From NCBI GenBank assembly GCA_031556065.1, contig JAVBTR010000023.1, forward strand, positions 1 through 64,000: a stretch of 64,000 nt of DNA. Direction: 5' to 3'. The notes under the pieces were generated by a model. That model made no database searches. It was not told where the DNA came from and saw only the letters and a program-made list of their open reading frames with translations. Shown here in pieces: positions 24,871 to 33,235 of the stretch. How positions within the stretch are numbered: position 1 is the stretch's first letter; the number at the start of each line of letters is the position of its first letter. The stretch is from JAVBTR01 sp031556065 (lineage in GTDB: Bacteria > Bacillota > Clostridia > Christensenellales > Aristaeellaceae). The position numbers were made by a program, and so were the translations under genes.

Positions 24871-25972
24871 ATGACTTCACAGGTATACCATTTTTCATTA
24901 TGAACTGGACATTGGATAGAAGATAAGGAAACTCAAGAGGATCGCCTTTCACAGCAATTAGATCGGCAATGGAACCTTCGGCTATTCGCCCCATATCGTC
25001 CCGCCCCATGATCGATGCACCGCCAAACGTGGCAGCCTCTATGATCTCAGTCATTGTGAGGCCGGCCTTACGCATTAGTTCGATCTCCATGTAGGGCATC
25101 CCCGTCATGCACCAGACTGGCTTTTCTTCGATAAAATCATCACCTAGGCCAATAATGCCGCCATGGCGCACAAATCGGAATACGTTGTCCATCGCCTGAT
25201 AAATAAAAGGTGCGCCATATTCGGCATGCATCATCCCATAGATCGAAAGTGTGGGTGTCATCATCACGCGATGCCCGATCATTTGAGCCATTGTTTCATC
25301 GTCTATGAAATCCATACACATATGCGCCGCTTCATCAAGCCCGGTGCGTAGCAGCGTTTTGAGCCTCTCGGCGCGCAAAACATGCGCTGATACGCGAAGG
25401 TTGTTTCTCTTTGCTTCATCGTAGATCGCTTCGAGGATTGGCTCGCTGAGCATCTCAAGACTATGTGTATATGGATCATACCCCTCGTCATATGGGAGCT
25501 TTATGTGATCGACACCAGCGTCCGCAAGCGACTTTACCGCATCTTTGGCATCCGATGTGGAATGCAATGCAATCGGTTCCACACCACCATATCCATGGTT
25601 TGTAGACAGGAACTTGCCGCACACCGATAGTGATGGCATGGTGCAATCATTTTCGAGGCGACGCTTCCAGCAAACCGCATCGGCGGCAGTGTGGTAAGAC
25701 AAGATACCTTGATCCCGCAAGTGGGTGATGCCAGCATGGAGCCATTTTTTGAGTCGATCGCTGTCAAAACCAAGGTAGCAGTCCATTAAGTGAACATGCG
25801 TATTGATGAATCCAGGCATCAGTGTATGGCCTGAAAGGTCAATCTCCACAGCGCTGACATCCATATCTTCTTCGCAAATTTTTGCGATGCGTCTGCCATC
25901 CACTAAGACTGAGCGGGCTTGCACTCCCTCTCCGTGAAGAAAAACCGCAGCGTTTCGAATGATGTATCGCAT
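24869..25972 (-). CDS. Metal-dependent amidohydrolase
   Basis: This 367-residue protein has the amidohydrolase superfamily layout. The N-terminal beta strand domain is followed by PGFINTHVHLMD (metal-binding HxH), the lysine-region DHIKLPYDEGYD, HVLRAERLKTLL and DEAAHMC (metal histidines), and the late GLGDDF (catalytic Asp region). AEGSIADLIAVKGDPLE is the usual C-terminal signature. The closest general type is the imidazolonepropionase or prolidase-like cyclic amidohydrolase group; the substrate is unknown. The AraC regulator lies 30 bp upstream on the same strand and may control it. Confidence 0.88.
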   Translation of the reverse strand: MRYIIRNAAVFLHGEGVQARSVLVDGRRIAKICEEDMDVSAVEIDLSGHTLMPGFINTHVHLMDCYLGFDSDRLKKWLHAGITHLRDQGILSYHTAADAVCWKRRLENDCTMPSLSVCGKFLSTNHGYGGVEPIALHSTSDAKDAVKSLADAGVDHIKLPYDEGYDPYTHSLEMLSEPILEAIYDEAKRNNLRVSAHVLRAERLKTLLRTGLDEAAHMCMDFIDDETMAQMIGHRVMMTPTLSIYGMMHAEYGAPFIYQAMDNVFRFVRHGGIIGLGDDFIEEKPVWCMTGMPYMEIELMRKAGLTMTEIIEAATFGGASIMGRDDMGRIAEGSIADLIAVKGDPLEFPYLLSNVQFIMKNGIPVKS

Positions 25973-26002
25973 AGCTTGTACCTCGCGCGTTTTTTGTGGG
26001 TG

Positions 26003-26863
26003 TCAAAACCAGGGTGATTTGATGACCGGAACCCATGCCTCAACAGTCATTTTTCCATCGTCTCGCCAAAGGCATCGCTCTTGTCGCGGGCCTGAGTCCT
26101 GCTCATATCCTGAGTTCGGGAACCATTCGACCCAGATGCGCTTCCAGATGGGAATAAGCCCATCGCCCGATTCTGGATCAATGACTTTCGTGAACACGGC
26201 CCAGGTCCTTTCCGGGACTTCATATTGTTCAAAATTGCCCGTCACTCCGGAATCAGGCATTTCCAAACATCTTGCATAGCGCAAGGTTTCATCGTTTTCG
26301 TCGAACAGTAACGATCGGACTAATGTTCTGTCATTACCATGAGCTGCGCTGATAATATCTAGGCGTTCTGTTTCTCCGGCAGCCCAATATGCGGGCACGG
26401 TTTCATAGGCATTGGTCATTTTCGTTGTGAGCGATTTGCCAAATGCCGTCCAAGCGCCTTCCTCCACAATGCGGTATTCCATTCCTTCAATCCCTTTGAT
26501 TGTGATCGTGAAGGAGATACGAGCAAAAGATTGCAGAGGAACGCCCAGTGTGCGAGCTTCAGTTGGTGTCACTCCATGCATGGCTTGAAATGCACGTGCG
26601 AAGGCACCTTGTGAATCGTAACCATATTTAAGAGCCAAGTCGATCACTTTGATGTCACTGTGCTTCAGCTCAAAACCCGCAAGGGAAAGGCGTCTGCGCC
26701 GGATGTACTCACTGAGCGGGATGCCCGTAATAAACGAAAACATTCGAGTGAAATGGTACTCTGAGCAACAAGCGCCACGCGCGGCCAGCGCCATATCGAT
26801 CTGGCTGGCAAGATTTCCTTCAATATAATCAAGTGCGGCGTTCATTCGATCTAGCCAATCCAT
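26003..26863 (-). CDS. AraC-family regulator with GyrI-like ligand domain (Rob type)
   Basis: This 286-residue protein has an N-terminal AraC double helix-turn-helix (ALAARGACCSEYHFTRMFSF, then KVIDLALKYGYDSQGAFARAF). A GyrI-like effector-binding domain follows (YRIVEEGAWTAFGKSL, WAVFTKVIDPESGDGLIPIW). This is the Rob/SoxS-like order typical of multidrug- or metabolite-responsive activators. It is the gene nearest to the right end of the spoVT element and lies upstream of the amidohydrolase. The ATG at 26,863 is preferred over 26,881, because the latter sits inside the RBS. Confidence 0.88.
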   Translation of the reverse strand: MDWLDRMNAALDYIEGNLASQIDMALAARGACCSEYHFTRMFSFITGIPLSEYIRRRRLSLAGFELKHSDIKVIDLALKYGYDSQGAFARAFQAMHGVTPTEARTLGVPLQSFARISFTITIKGIEGMEYRIVEEGAWTAFGKSLTTKMTNAYETVPAYWAAGETERLDIISAAHGNDRTLVRSLLFDENDETLRYARCLEMPDSGVTGNFEQYEVPERTWAVFTKVIDPESGDGLIPIWKRIWVEWFPNSGYEQDSGPRQERCLWRDDGKMTVEAWVPVIKSPWF

Positions 26864-27042
26864 AGCAAAGCCTCCTTCCAAGAGGAATGATAAAGCATTT
26901 CGATTATATATGCTTCACAATTTTTGCACGAAAATGCTAAACCGAGATTGCAGTTTCCGCTTGGCATACGTACAGTATAACATACGGATGGCGCAAGTTG
27001 CAGATCAATTTCGCACATGGTTTGGGAGACGTGGGACGATTT

Positions 27043-27216
27043 TCACCACCCCCGCCTCCGCCCCAAATCACACATCGCGAAGCAAAACCCCTCCCACGGT
27101 TCCCATGTTATCTGTGACGGGTCGCCCTCGCGAATGCGTAATGTTCTTCTGATTTCTTTTGGAATGACCACACGGCCTAACTCATCTATCCTGCGCACGA
27201 TACCTGTTGCCCTCAA
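27043..27216 (-). pseudogene. spoVT: spoVT 5' portion (codons 1-30) with element-derived tail
   Basis: A good RBS (AAGGAGG, about 9 bp) precedes a TTG start. The first 30 codons read MRATGIVRRIDELGRVVIPK then EIRRTLRIRE, the invariant start of SpoVT and the first half of its AbrB DNA-binding domain. After GDP, at the core, the frame enters element DNA (SQITWEPWEGFCFAMCDLGR) and stops at 27,043, giving a 57-residue hybrid. It is not in open-frame lists because it starts with TTG and is short. On excision it rejoins the 3' part at 6,217. Confidence 0.95.
27103..27126. repeat. Right attachment junction of the spoVT element
   Basis: CCATGTTATCTGTGACGG (27,103-27,120) is the inverse of the left arm, with one mismatch. 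The shared core CGGGTCGCC is at 27,118-27,126. DNA to the right of the core is spoVT 5' coding sequence; DNA to the left is element. Confidence 0.93.
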
Positions 27217-27343
27217 GATTTACGACCTCCTTAAACCTTCACGCTTTAAGCGTTAAGCCTATTGTTTCCCCATGTTTCCCTTTTATCCCGACAAAAGGGA
27301 ATGAATTGCGGGAATTTCCCTGCCAAATTTCACCTGCTTTCCG

Positions 27344-27372
27344 TTGACAGATAAATTCATGGCAGATAGAAT
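27344..27372 (+). promoter_or_regulatory. Sigma-A-type promoter for the sugar kinase gene
   Basis: TTGACA (27,344-27,349), a 17-bp spacer and TAGAAT (27,367-27,372) lie 59 bp before the kinase start. The minus-strand spoVT promoter must lie in the same 27,217-27,430 gap, but I could not pick out a convincing forespore-type box. Confidence 0.75.
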
Positions 27373-27430
27373 ATAAGCAATAAAGATGAAAGCATTGTGA
27401 CAATGAGCATAGCATTTTCCAAAAGAAAGG

Positions 27431-28477
27431 ATGTCGAAGGACTTGAGTAAATGGATCGAAGGAGTCAGGCAATTTGCGGCGTTGGGATTTGGGGAGATTA
27501 TGCTGGCAATGGTGGCGGAGGCTGGAGAACCAATCAGGGTGGCAACCAGATATCATTCCCATATTGGCGGCACGGAAGGCAATGTAATGGCCGGAATCGC
27601 CAATCTCTATGAGCTGCGCACGGGCATGATCACTGCATTGCCGGCTAATTCTCATGGTGAAAAGATCGTGGCGGGCTTGCGGCACTGGGGTGTATCCAAT
27701 GATGGCGTTATTAAAGACGACAGCCCTAAGGCTAAATTAGGGATGTATTTTCTTTACCCTGGCATTAAACCGGCTGAGGACCGCTACATTTATGATCGGA
27801 ACGATACTTCGTTTATGCGGATGGCCTTGGATCGTTTTCCCCAGCGGCTGATATCTGAAACAAATGTGTTTTATGTGAGCGGGGTTACCTTGGCGTTGCT
27901 GTATGAATCCTTGCCGCGGATTGTGGAACTGCTGGAACGATGCAAGGCTCAAGGCACTAAAATCGCCATCGATTTCAATTATCGGCAAAAGCTTTGGGGA
28001 CCTCATGGCGGAGAGGAAGCGGCACTGAAGGCTTTCGGAGCTGTTCTGCCATTGGCGAATTATTTCAATCTTTCAAGAGAATCTGCTGAATTGACCTTTA
28101 AGTTAGATAAAAGCCTGCGGGCTGATGAAATGGCTAAAAAGATGGCGGGAGATTTTGATATTCGCTATGTGTCGCTTACCGAAAGAAACCCGGTCTGCAA
28201 CAGTTTTGAAGTTACTTTGTACGATAAGCTAACGGATCAGTCCAGCGCCAGTAAGCGCTTTGAAAACCTCCCCTGGGATGGCCGCACCGGCTCTGGCGAT
28301 GCTTGCGTGGCTGGCATACTGGGCAAGCTCATCCAAGGCGGTTCGATTCAAGACGCCGCCCATATGGGCGGTGCTTGCGGTGCGCTTAAATGCACCGTCT
28401 TAGGCGACGCGCTGCTTAAAAACGAATCTGAAGTTGCAAGGTTCCTTGGCAGCGATGGGAAGGAACGCAACCGGTAA
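27431..28477 (+). CDS. PfkB-family sugar kinase (KdgK-like)
   Basis: This 348-residue protein has the ribokinase fold. The N-terminal substrate pocket region is GFGEIMLAMV and IGGTEGNVMAGIANL, the middle strands include KIAIDFNYRQKLW, and the C-terminal anion hole and catalytic Asp are in WDGRTGSGDACVAGIL. The DFNYR motif and overall length resemble 2-keto-3-deoxygluconate kinases, which phosphorylate KDG to KDPG, but no KDPG aldolase is next to it, so the substrate is uncertain. It is the first gene outside the spoVT element and is divergent from the spoVT 5' end. Confidence 0.85.
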   Translation: MSKDLSKWIEGVRQFAALGFGEIMLAMVAEAGEPIRVATRYHSHIGGTEGNVMAGIANLYELRTGMITALPANSHGEKIVAGLRHWGVSNDGVIKDDSPKAKLGMYFLYPGIKPAEDRYIYDRNDTSFMRMALDRFPQRLISETNVFYVSGVTLALLYESLPRIVELLERCKAQGTKIAIDFNYRQKLWGPHGGEEAALKAFGAVLPLANYFNLSRESAELTFKLDKSLRADEMAKKMAGDFDIRYVSLTERNPVCNSFEVTLYDKLTDQSSASKRFENLPWDGRTGSGDACVAGILGKLIQGGSIQDAAHMGGACGALKCTVLGDALLKNESEVARFLGSDGKERNR

Positions 28478-28699
28478 AGCAGGGGAACGGAGCTGTTTAA
28501 TTTCGCTCAAGTTCATCTGCTTTTCATAAAAAGAGGATATTCTTATGTTGTGGCGAAATAATATAATTAGATGCCCGATTAAACTCCGAAAGGGCGTGGG
28601 AGAAATGCACCACTCACTTTTAGGCCTGAGCAGCTGCTGACAAAAGCGGTATGCCAAGGCCTGGTTTTGTATTCATTAAAGAGAAGGAGAAGCACTTAT

Positions 28700-29245
28700 A
28701 TGAAGACGACGATTACCGCTAAAAACATGGTAGTGACCCCTGGCATCACCGAACGGATTATGAAAAAAACCGCTAAAATGGAAAGATATCTTCGGCCTGA
28801 AACCGAATTGACAGTGCGTTTGAATAAAAACAAGTATGGCCGCCGTACAGTGGAATTAACGGCCCCCATGGATGGTATTATTATCAGGGCTGAAGCAGCT
28901 ACAGAAGATAACCTTTACTTGGCTATCGATCAAGCGTTGGCGAAGCTGGAAAAACAGATTCACCGCCATCGGGATAAGCTGGAAAAGCGCCTGCGCAGCG
29001 ACGCGTTCCGAGAGGTACAATTGGAATATATCGAAGAAACCGAATTTGCCGCGCCGGAAGAGCCGCGTAAGGTGGTTAAGAACAAATCTTTCCCCGTGCG
29101 CCCCATGTCTGTGGAGGATGCGATATTGCAAATGGAGCTTTTAGGCCACGCTTTCTTTGTTTTTGTGAACCAGGAAACCGATCGCACCAATATCTTATAC
29201 TTACGTAAGGACGGCGATTTAGGCCTGCTGGAACCCGAGGTATAA
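28700..29245 (+). CDS. hpf: Ribosome hibernation promoting factor, long form
   Basis: This 181-residue protein has the N-terminal S30AE/YfiA domain (ITAKNMVVTPGITERIMKKT to about residue 100) and the C-terminal dimerisation domain (VVKNKSFPVRPMSVEDAILQ, then LGHAFFVFVNQET). This is the long HPF of Firmicutes, which pairs 70S ribosomes into inactive 100S dimers in stationary phase. The ATG at 28,700 has AAGGAG upstream. The 222-bp gap before it contains a TATAAT-like box near 28,560 but no recognised RNA. Confidence 0.95.
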   Translation: MKTTITAKNMVVTPGITERIMKKTAKMERYLRPETELTVRLNKNKYGRRTVELTAPMDGIIIRAEAATEDNLYLAIDQALAKLEKQIHRHRDKLEKRLRSDAFREVQLEYIEETEFAAPEEPRKVVKNKSFPVRPMSVEDAILQMELLGHAFFVFVNQETDRTNILYLRKDGDLGLLEPEV

Positions 29246-29259
29246 TATAGAATGTACGC

Positions 29260-29290
29260 GGGGGAAGGCAAACGCCTTCTCCCCTTTTTT
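29260..29290 (+). terminator. Rho-independent terminator after hpf
   Basis: GGGGGAAGGC, a 4-nt loop and GCCTTCTCCCC form the stem, followed by TTTTTT. It lies 15 bp past the hpf stop. Confidence 0.9.
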
Positions 29291-29302
29291 ATGGAGGCTT
29301 CA

Positions 29303-29995
29303 ATGGAACTTCGCATTCTTGGCATGAATGGCCCCTTCCCCAGTGCCGGGGGCGCTTGCTCCGGGTATCTTTTGCAGACCGGGGAACAGCGCTTTTTACT
29401 GGATGTGGGGGCCGGAACACTGGGACGGCTTTTTAATTACTGTGATCCGGCGGATATTACAGCTATTTTTCAATCCCATTTGCATCACGATCACGCGGGG
29501 GATCTGGGCGTGCTTTCCTATTATTTGGCTGCCAGCGGGGCAGAGCCTTTGCCAGTGTATGCCCCGGAAAAGAGCGCCATTTTGGAAAACCCTGTTTTTC
29601 ATTGGCATCAGGAGATGACCGCCAGCTTTGGGGAGGTTCAGTTGAGCGCTATGAAGGTGCGCCATCCGGTGCCCGCCTATGCCTTTAAAATCACACATCG
29701 AAGCAAGACATTTGTTTTTACAGGCGATACCAATACAGTGGAAGGGTTGGCTCAATTTGCCCAGGGGGCGGATTTGCTGCTGGCAGATGCCTGCTTGCCC
29801 CATGATAAATGGAGCGAAAACGCACCCCATTTATCTGCCCTGTTGGTGGGCCAATTGGCAAAAGAAGCGCAAGCAGGCCAGCTTTTACTGACTCACTGGA
29901 ACCCTATGTATCCTAAAGAACCATTACTAAAGGAGGCGCGGCAAGGCTTTGCGAACGCTTGCTGGGCAAAAGAAAACCAGGTTTACGTTATTTAA
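29303..29995 (+). CDS. MBL-fold metallo-hydrolase (RNase Z-like)
   Basis: This 230-residue protein has a metallo-beta-lactamase fold with the metal motif SHLHHDHAGDL. Further metal ligands lie in MKVRHPVPAYAFKI, FTGDTNT and LLLTHWNP. The layout and length fit the YhfI/RNase Z-like cytoplasmic hydrolases of Firmicutes. The substrate is not known; some relatives act on cyclic nucleotides or phosphodiesters. The ATG at 29,303 has GGAGG 5 bp upstream. Its end overlaps the comEC start by about 47 bp. Confidence 0.85.
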   Translation: MELRILGMNGPFPSAGGACSGYLLQTGEQRFLLDVGAGTLGRLFNYCDPADITAIFQSHLHHDHAGDLGVLSYYLAASGAEPLPVYAPEKSAILENPVFHWHQEMTASFGEVQLSAMKVRHPVPAYAFKITHRSKTFVFTGDTNTVEGLAQFAQGADLLLADACLPHDKWSENAPHLSALLVGQLAKEAQAGQLLLTHWNPMYPKEPLLKEARQGFANACWAKENQVYVI

Positions 29996-32216
29996 GAACG
30001 TAAGCCCCTTTTATGAAACCCGCCCCCTTTGCGCTGTGGCCATGGCCCTGGGGGTGGGTGTTTTCTTAGGCGCCAACAGTCTGTTTTTCTGGTGGTATAT
30101 GGGGGCGATGCTTTTAAGCCTGGTATTTATCTGGCTTAAGAAACCTTACCTGGCGGCCTTTGGCTGTGCTTTCTTTTTGGGCCTGGCTTTGGCTTCCTTC
30201 GTGGCCAACCCGGTCCTGCCGCTGGAGGGCCAATATGCTGTCAGCGGGCTCGTTAAAGGAGATGTGGCTTTTAATATTGAAACAGGCCAAGTAAAATGCA
30301 CACTGGAAAGCGTCACGTTGGAAGGGGAGCCCCAAAGAAAAAATGGTTACTGGTCCTTTTATGTGGACGGCGGTGAAGAGCTGCCTTTATTTAGGGATGG
30401 GGACAGGGTACAGTTTCAAGGCCGGCTGTATTACCCACAAGATCAGCGAAACCCTTATGGGTTTGATTTTGAAAAGTATCTTCACCAAAACGGTATGGGT
30501 TACGGCCTTTACGGTAACGAAGGCTTAACCATTGCTCCTAATAAAGGGACAGGCGTCTTTCATTGGGCTTATGCCATCAGGGAAACGCTAACCCAAAGGC
30601 TTAATGAAGCCATGGGTGAAAAAAGTGCCCTGGCCGTTGCCATGGTGCTAGGGGACCGCAGTTTAATGGATGAAGAGGACAGCAAAGCTTTTTCGGATCT
30701 GGGCATTGCTCATATTCTTGCCATTTCCGGGCTGCATATTGGTTTTTTGATAGGCATGCTGGAATTTGTGTTTCAGCTCCTGTGGGTGAAGCGCAGGGCT
30801 TATTTGCCCATTACGGCGTTGTTCCTGTGCCTGTACGGGCTTTTAACAGGTCTTGGGGATTCGATTATAAGGGCGGCGGTGCTGGCCATTTGCCTGCTGG
30901 GTGCCAGACAGCTGAAAAGACCTTACGATGGGCTGACAGCCCTGGCCTTTTCATTCATTCTCATATTGCTGTTTCGGCCCTTAGATATTGAAAAAGCGGG
31001 CTTTGTGATGACTTATACCGCGGTGCTGGGCATCTTCCTTTTATACCGGCCTATTTTAAAACGGCTTTCATTTCTGCCCAAATGGCTGCGCGAATCCTTG
31101 GCCGTGTCCTTTTCGGCGCAAATGGGCATTATGGTGCCCATTATGGTATTTTATAGGCAAATACAGCTTTTGTCGCCGCTGATTAATTTGGTGGTCATTC
31201 CTTATGCAGGCTTTTTAACCGTGCTGTATTTTTTAACCATGATCTTTCCATTCCTGGGAATAGTGGCCGTACCTGCTACGGAGCTATTTATGGCTTTTGT
31301 GAAGTGGACAGGGAAGCTGCCCTTTTTGACCCTGCAAACCATTAACCCGCCCTGGTATTTGATCGGGCTCTGGTTTTTGCTTTTATGGGTGTTATCGGAT
31401 TATTCGGCGCTGAAAGTAAGAACCGGAATGCTTGTAAGCGGGATACTGGCTGTTGCCGTGGGACTTGGCTGTTATGCTTTTTCAATTACCCCCGCCCGGT
31501 ATATTCTCTTTGCCAACGGCCAGGCAGATGGCGCCATTTTGGAGGAGGGGAATTATACCATGGTCATTGATGCAGGCGATCATGGCGGGGATATGGTCAA
31601 TTATTTACGAAGCCGCAATCGAAAAGTGGATTGCCTGGTTTTAACCCATTTGCATTCCGATCATGTAATGGGGCTTCAGGCGTTCATCGATCAACAGGTG
31701 CAGGTGAAAGCAGTCTATTTGCCGAAAGGATATGATACCTTCAATTGGGATCAGGGGTGTCTGAAGCTGGTGGAAGCTTTAGGCGCACCGATTTATACCC
31801 TTTCAAAAGGCGATAGCCTGCCTTACACCACAGTGCTGTGGCCGGAGGGGGAATGGCTGCCCTTGGGCGCCGAAGGCAATGATATGAGCCTTGGTTTGCG
31901 AATTGAACTAAACGGCACAACCATTCTCACTGCTGGGGATTTGACAGACCGCTATGACGCTTATGCCGCCGTGGATGCGGATATTTTGAAGGTCAGCCAT
32001 CATGGCAGCAAAAACGGTACAAGCGACCAGTTTCTCAAAAGCGTATCTCCAACCGTGGCGCTGATTACCTGCCGGGAAGACGCTGCCTTGCCAAACCAAG
32101 GGGTGCTGGATAAGCTTTCTAATATCCCGGTTTACAGAACCGACCGTTGTGGAGCCATTACCATTTGGCCTAAAGGAGCAGGATTTATCATAGAAACCTA
32201 CAAGGAGCAGCCATGA
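29949..32216 (+). CDS. comEC: ComEC/Rec2 competence membrane channel
   Basis: This protein of about 755 residues has the ComEC order. N-terminal membrane segments with an OB-like extracellular region (GRLYYPQDQRNPYGFDFEKY) come first. The Competence domain follows (LGIAHILAISGLHIGFLIG, then GDSIIRAAVLAICLL). The C-terminal part is a metallo-beta-lactamase-like domain (LTHLHSDHVMGLQ, then VSHHGSKNGTS). It forms the channel for single-stranded DNA uptake. The TTG start at 29,949 is tentative: it overlaps the upstream gene, and no ATG is available before the first membrane segment. The stop overlaps the holA start by 4 bp (ATGA). Confidence 0.92.
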   Translation: MRTLAGQKKTRFTLFKNVSPFYETRPLCAVAMALGVGVFLGANSLFFWWYMGAMLLSLVFIWLKKPYLAAFGCAFFLGLALASFVANPVLPLEGQYAVSGLVKGDVAFNIETGQVKCTLESVTLEGEPQRKNGYWSFYVDGGEELPLFRDGDRVQFQGRLYYPQDQRNPYGFDFEKYLHQNGMGYGLYGNEGLTIAPNKGTGVFHWAYAIRETLTQRLNEAMGEKSALAVAMVLGDRSLMDEEDSKAFSDLGIAHILAISGLHIGFLIGMLEFVFQLLWVKRRAYLPITALFLCLYGLLTGLGDSIIRAAVLAICLLGARQLKRPYDGLTALAFSFILILLFRPLDIEKAGFVMTYTAVLGIFLLYRPILKRLSFLPKWLRESLAVSFSAQMGIMVPIMVFYRQIQLLSPLINLVVIPYAGFLTVLYFLTMIFPFLGIVAVPATELFMAFVKWTGKLPFLTLQTINPPWYLIGLWFLLLWVLSDYSALKVRTGMLVSGILAVAVGLGCYAFSITPARYILFANGQADGAILEEGNYTMVIDAGDHGGDMVNYLRSRNRKVDCLVLTHLHSDHVMGLQAFIDQQVQVKAVYLPKGYDTFNWDQGCLKLVEALGAPIYTLSKGDSLPYTTVLWPEGEWLPLGAEGNDMSLGLRIELNGTTILTAGDLTDRYDAYAAVDADILKVSHHGSKNGTSDQFLKSVSPTVALITCREDAALPNQGVLDKLSNIPVYRTDRCGAITIWPKGAGFIIETYKEQP

Positions 32217-33235
32217 ATCATACGCAGTTTTTTCAAATTATAAAAAGCAAGTCCTTTTCCCCCTGCTATTTGTTTGAGGGGCAGGAAGAGTATATTAAGC
32301 AATCCGCTTTGACAGCTCTTCGGAATGCCATTTTGCCCCAGGGCTTAGAAAGCCTGAATGAAACCGTTTTTGAAAACCCTACTGCCGACGATCTGATCGC
32401 CGCCCTTGAAACCATGCCCTTTATGGGAGACTACCGCCTGGTGGTGGCCAGAGACTGCGGGTTTTTATCCGGCAAGGGTAAGGAAGAGGATACGGAAAAG
32501 ATCACCCAATATTTAGATAACATGCCTCCCACCTCCATACTGATTCTTTATGCCCGCGGGACGGCGGATGGGCGTAAAAAGCTTTATCAGAAACTTAAAA
32601 GCAAAAATGGTATCGTTAGCTTTAACGAATTGGACGATGGGGAACTGACCCGTTGGATAGCCCAGAATTTAAAGCCCTATAATAAAGTAATGACAGGGGA
32701 AACCTGCAATTACTTTACCTTCAGCGTAGGCCGGGATGTGGCACTTCTAAAAGGCGAACTGCAAAAGCTTTGCGCCCACGCAGGGGATCGGGAAGAGATC
32801 ACCAAGGGGGATATCGATGGGGTTTGCGTTAAATCTGTGGAATGCACAGTGTTTGAACTGACCGATGAAATCGCATTAGGCCATACAGCCAAAGCACTGA
32901 CCCTTTTAAACCATTTGCTTAAAAATGGTGAGGAGCGAATTCGTATATTGCAAATGATTCTTCGGCAGTACCGGATTTTGTACCATTTAACGCTCATGAA
33001 AAATGAAAACCTGCCGCCCCAGCAGATTCAAAAGAACCTGGGGATTCCGCCCTTCGCGGTGGATAAAGCACAAAAACAGGCCAGGGCCTATACGGCCCAA
33101 AGCTTGAAAGCGGCGGTTGATCTGATTGTAGATACGGATTTTCGCATTAAATCCGGCAAGCTAAGCCAGGACGGTGTACCGGAAAACATTATCTTAACCT
33201 TGGGCGCGAATCGGATGGCGAATGACCGTCTTTAG
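32213..33235 (+). CDS. holA: DNA polymerase III delta subunit
   Basis: This 340-residue protein matches HolA: FSPCYLFEGQEEYIKQSAL near the start, then LETMPFMGDYRLVVARDC, the central FSVGRDVALLKGELQKL, and the C-terminal RILQMILRQYRILYHL and KSGKLSQDGV. The delta subunit opens the beta clamp in the clamp-loader complex. comEC-holA is a conserved neighbour pair in Firmicutes. The 3' end overlaps the convergent GyrI-like gene by 42 bp. Confidence 0.94.
   Translation: MNHTQFFQIIKSKSFSPCYLFEGQEEYIKQSALTALRNAILPQGLESLNETVFENPTADDLIAALETMPFMGDYRLVVARDCGFLSGKGKEEDTEKITQYLDNMPPTSILILYARGTADGRKKLYQKLKSKNGIVSFNELDDGELTRWIAQNLKPYNKVMTGETCNYFTFSVGRDVALLKGELQKLCAHAGDREEITKGDIDGVCVKSVECTVFELTDEIALGHTAKALTLLNHLLKNGEERIRILQMILRQYRILYHLTLMKNENLPPQQIQKNLGIPPFAVDKAQKQARAYTAQSLKAAVDLIVDTDFRIKSGKLSQDGVPENIILTLGANRMANDRL

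Larger units (their letters stand above)
6210..27126. mobile_element. 20.9-kb integrative mobilizable element inserted in spoVT
   Basis: The element is bounded by direct 9-bp cores that lie 20,909 bp apart, and it splits spoVT in frame. Its recombinase gene is at the left edge. Mobility and replication genes (MobV relaxase, SF3 helicase, CHC2 primase-like protein) are present, but no conjugation machinery or phage structural genes were seen. It is therefore best described as an integrative mobilizable element, or plasmid-like intervening element, rather than a prophage. Cargo includes a toxin-antitoxin pair, RtcB, XRE regulators, exported proteins, a HipB-HipA fusion with a nuclease-like partner, an amidohydrolase and an AraC regulator. 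The right edge is inside the 5' part of spoVT. Confidence 0.93.

Noticed and set aside
6210..27118. Calling the spoVT element a prophage
   Set aside because: No terminase, capsid, portal, tail or lysis gene was found. The MobV relaxase and SF3/CHC2 replication genes fit a mobilizable or plasmid-like element.
27217..27430. A sigma-G promoter for spoVT
   Set aside because: Several loose matches exist but none has both boxes at proper spacing, so I did not annotate it.
27239..27685. 148-codon minus-strand frame opposite the sugar kinase gene
   Set aside because: It is antisense to the well-supported PfkB-family gene and covers the kinase promoter. No RBS or recognisable motif.
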